A stretch of 64,000 bases of DNA, taken from positions 744,001 through 808,000 of the forward strand of contig OZ245996.1 of NCBI GenBank assembly GCA_965230205.1, in the 5' to 3' direction. This DNA is from CANLBN01 sp965230205. GTDB taxonomy: Bacteria; Pseudomonadota; Gammaproteobacteria; Pseudomonadales; Cellvibrionaceae. Of this stretch, positions 63,477 to 64,000 are shown piece after piece. Position numbers and translations under genes: made by a program. The notes below the pieces were generated by a model that worked only from the letters and a program-made list of their open reading frames with translations, was not told the origin of the DNA and made no database searches. Each line of letters opens with the position of its first letter. Positions within the stretch are counted from its first letter, which is position 1.

Positions 63477-64000
63477 AATTTTTCTCCTTTAACAACTGAA
63501 TGGCGCTTACGCATGGACTCACCACGCAAAGTAATGACATGAGCGCGATGAACAACACGATCCATAATCGCATCCGCTAAGGTGGGCTCTTTGATATAGG
63601 CGTGCCATTCACTGACAGGAAGTTGAGAAGCAATTAAAATAGAACCGACTTCGGATTTATCTTCAAAGAGCTCAAAGATATCTTGTCGGCCTTTGACAGT
63701 AATCGGGCACACAGCCCAATCATCAATAATTAGTAGACGACACTTAGCAATTCTTGCTCTTAGATTAGGCAAGGAGCCATCTAAACGCGCAATTTCCAGC
63801 GCTTCAAGCAGTCGAGGAAAACGCCAATACAATACCGCCAAGCCCTGGCGAATGGCTGCTTGGCCAAAAGCACAGGACAGCCAAGTTTTACCAACTCCCG
63901 TTGGCCCTGTGATCATTAAGTGCTGATAGCGCATGATCCATGAACACGTTTTGAGTGTCGCGACAGTTTTTTTCTCAAGGCCACGTACCGCCTTAAAATC
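63473..64000 (-). CDS. istB: IstB-like AAA+ ATPase, 5' end outside window
   Basis: 176 codons visible, open to the window edge. The stretch before the first Met reads DFKAVRGLEKKTVATLKTCS, which is normal IstB sequence, so the Met at 63934 is internal. Walker A LMITGPTGVGKTWLS, Walker B RLLIIDDWAVCP and sensor LIASQLPVSEWH are present. IstB activates the IS21 transposase IstA; an istA gene would lie beyond 64000 if this is an IS21-type element. The stop overlaps the TOPRIM-like start (ATGA). Confidence 0.9.
   Translation of the reverse strand, partial: DFKAVRGLEKKTVATLKTCSWIMRYQHLMITGPTGVGKTWLSCAFGQAAIRQGLAVLYWRFPRLLEALEIARLDGSLPNLRARIAKCRLLIIDDWAVCPITVKGRQDIFELFEDKSEVGSILIASQLPVSEWHAYIKEPTLADAIMDRVVHRAHVITLRGESMRKRHSVVKGEKL

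Noticed and set aside
50000..64000. tRNA-type integration site for the accessory region
   Set aside because: I found no tRNA gene or convincing attL/attR direct repeats in the window.

Overview
The window is a piece of a gammaproteobacterial chromosome with AT-leaning codon use and marine-type gene content. The gene orders gltB / damX-aroB-aroK-pilQPONM / mrcA, priA-ftsN-hslV-hslU, and nrdR-ribD-ribE-ribB-ribH-nusB-thiL-pgpA are classical for Pseudomonas-like and Cellvibrionales-like gammaproteobacteria. Assignment to a marine Cellvibrionales-type lineage is my inference; there is no rRNA or other strong taxonomic marker in the window.

Layout. 1-12 kb (minus strand): partial glutamate synthase gltB, then the type IV pilus alignment/secretin operon pilMNOPQ with aroK, aroB and a damX-like SPOR/AAA protein, ending at a good terminator. 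12-22 kb (mostly plus): PBP1A, rpmE (minus), an Ig-like lipoprotein, priA, ftsN-like, hslVU and a DUF971 gene. 22-28 kb: LysR/PfpI divergent pair, ABM-domain protein, dgkA, a degenerate HD-GYP protein, hemE and an AEC transporter. 28-36 kb (minus): riboflavin/thiamine/phospholipid operon flanked by nrdR and by small NADAR and retropepsin genes. 36-41 kb: a PAS-GGDEF-EAL protein, glyA and ettA. 41-45 kb: small accessory genes (HExxH protein, two thioredoxin-fold proteins, unknown membrane protein) interleaved with gene remnants and repeat pieces. 45-50 kb: a compact lysine/2-aminoadipate catabolic cluster (Lrp regulator, lysine-6-dehydrogenase-like protein, ALDH7, DUF1338/HglS).

The accessory part is 50-64 kb. 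50-58.4 kb is an Rhs polymorphic-toxin cassette region: one 5'-truncated rhs gene ending in a TNT-type NADase domain, one orphan rhs tip ending in a possible papain-fold toxin, candidate immunity genes, and at least three toxin 3' tails without a beginning. It is peppered with about 70-bp inverted-repeat elements and 25-bp repeats; one such element supplies the start codon and first codons of the truncated rhs gene. 58.6-60.8 kb holds a three-gene plus-strand operon (TIGR04255-family protein, HTH protein, unknown protein with an SQSCDI motif), a candidate uncharacterised system. fdxA lies at 61.2 kb. From 61.66 kb to the window end is a translationally coupled minus-strand operon: IstB-like ATPase (cut by the window edge), a TOPRIM-like protein that has lost its catalytic acidic residues, and a tyrosine recombinase with an altered HxxR box. 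That operon is the best candidate for an undescribed type of mobile element.
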